From Aphanomyces cochlioides (lineage: Eukaryota; Oomycota; Saprolegniomycetes; Saprolegniales; Verrucalvaceae): DNA of 64,000 nt. Position numbers and translations under genes: made by a program. The stretch lies in contig JAHQRK010000017.1 in assembly GCA_019828595.1 (NCBI GenBank), positions 1 through 64,000 on the forward strand, written 5' to 3'. The notes under the pieces are model-generated. The model had not been told where the DNA came from. It searched no databases and saw nothing but the letters and a program-made list of their open reading frames with translations. Positions 63,531 to 64,000 of this stretch are shown here, piece by piece; position 1 is the first letter of the stretch; every line of letters begins with the position of its first letter.

Positions 63531-64000
63531 ATGCGTCGCACTGCAGTCGTCGCGACTCTCGCGCTTGGCTCCACGAGTCTTGCCAATACTGGCCACATCC
63601 AACATGACATTCGAGCTGGCAGTGTGAAATCCCGCGGCGTGAATCTTGGCGGCTGGCTCGTCGCCGAGAACTGGATGACGGCCAGCTCGGGCATTTGGCA
63701 AGGCATGTCCGATGACGTGAAGGGCCAAGGCGAGTTTAAAGTCATGGAGAAACTCGGCGCCCAAGCCGGCTACGCAAAGTTTCAACAACACCGGTCGACA
63801 TGGATCACAGAAGCCGACATTCAACAGATTGCACTCTCGAATTTGAACACTGTGCGCGTCCCCGTGGGGTATTGGATCCAAGGCTGCGACCATTTCTCCC
63901 CTGGCGTCCTCAAAGACCATGTAAGTCGACCTCTGGAATACCTTGGACTCATGAGCCATGTAGTGCAGCAAGTACGCCCCTGGAGGCCTTGACTACCTCG
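63531..64000 (+). CDS. Secreted GH5 glucan 1,3-beta-glucosidase-like enzyme, 5' part
   Basis: Start of an exo-beta-1,3-glucanase-like gene, cut by the window edge. Exon 1 (63531-63920, 130 codons) encodes a signal peptide (about residues 1-18, MRRTAVVATLALGSTSLA), then RGVNLGGWLVAENWM (35-49) and NTVRVPVGYW (106-115), both characteristic of the GH5 exo-glucanase subgroup. A GTAAGT donor follows at 63921. Read through, the frame hits a stop at about 63992, so splicing is needed. The frame for KYAPGGLDYL resumes at 63964 (43-nt intron) or with YAPGGLDYL at 63973 (52-nt intron); both keep phase. The catalytic glutamates lie beyond the window. Role by family: hydrolysis of beta-1,3-glucan, in oomycetes a major wall and storage polymer. 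An initiator-like word lies just upstream. Confidence 0.85.
63921..63963 (+). other. Probable first intron of the GH5 gene
   Basis: Begins gtaagt and ends atgtag (43 nt). The alternative acceptor is ...gcaag at 63972, giving 52 nt. Both restore the KYAPGGLDYL or YAPGGLDYL reading frame, so the exact acceptor is uncertain. Confidence 0.6.

Overview
The window looks like a piece of an oomycete nuclear genome, probably a water mould of the Saprolegniales/Aphanomyces kind. This is inference. It rests on short GT-AG introns (41-50 nt), compact intronless secreted-protease genes, a TCATTTT-type initiator just upstream of several start codons, and the gene families present (secreted M13 peptidases, a GH5 exo-beta-1,3-glucanase, a membrane-anchored glycosyltransferase). 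No bacterial or organellar signature was seen.

About 70% of the window (1-45014) is one satellite-like tandem array of a ~1046-bp unit. Left of 12420 there are 12 head-to-tail units in one orientation. At 12420/12421 the orientation flips, with a 70-bp non-mirrored spacer (12421-12490), and 31 full units plus two partial ones follow in the opposite orientation to 45014. Copies are nearly identical; the differences are a few single-base variants, 1-2 bp indels, a 61-bp and a 134-bp deletion. Each unit has an AT-rich block full of ACGTGT/ACACGT motifs and a GC-richer part carrying two antisense-overlapping small ORFs (73 and 101 codons). The array ends abruptly at 45014, at a 6-bp CTGTCG microhomology with a dispersed motif found in the flanking DNA.

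Region 45015-55500 is a small cluster of M13 (neprilysin-type) zinc metallopeptidase genes: one intact on the minus strand (46105-48123), one broken by two frameshifts on the minus strand (48698-50704), and one intact on the plus strand (53066-55078). The 3' 1.12 kb of the broken copy is essentially identical to that of the plus-strand copy, while the 5' parts are diverged, which points to gene conversion. A ~28-bp motif (GTTGTGAAAA-n-TTTTCAT core) recurs in the intergenic DNA and, relative to each M13 copy, lies antisense both upstream and downstream.

Further right is a four-exon type II membrane glycosyltransferase gene (56035-57805, minus), whose spliced exons give exactly 544 codons including the stop. 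A gene-poor stretch of about 5.7 kb follows (57806-63530). The window closes with the first exon and start of the second exon of a secreted GH5 glucan 1,3-beta-glucosidase-like gene (63531-64000, plus, cut by the window edge). The M13 peptidases and the glucanase are both predicted secreted hydrolases, but nothing in the sequence shows them to be co-regulated beyond similar initiator-like leaders.
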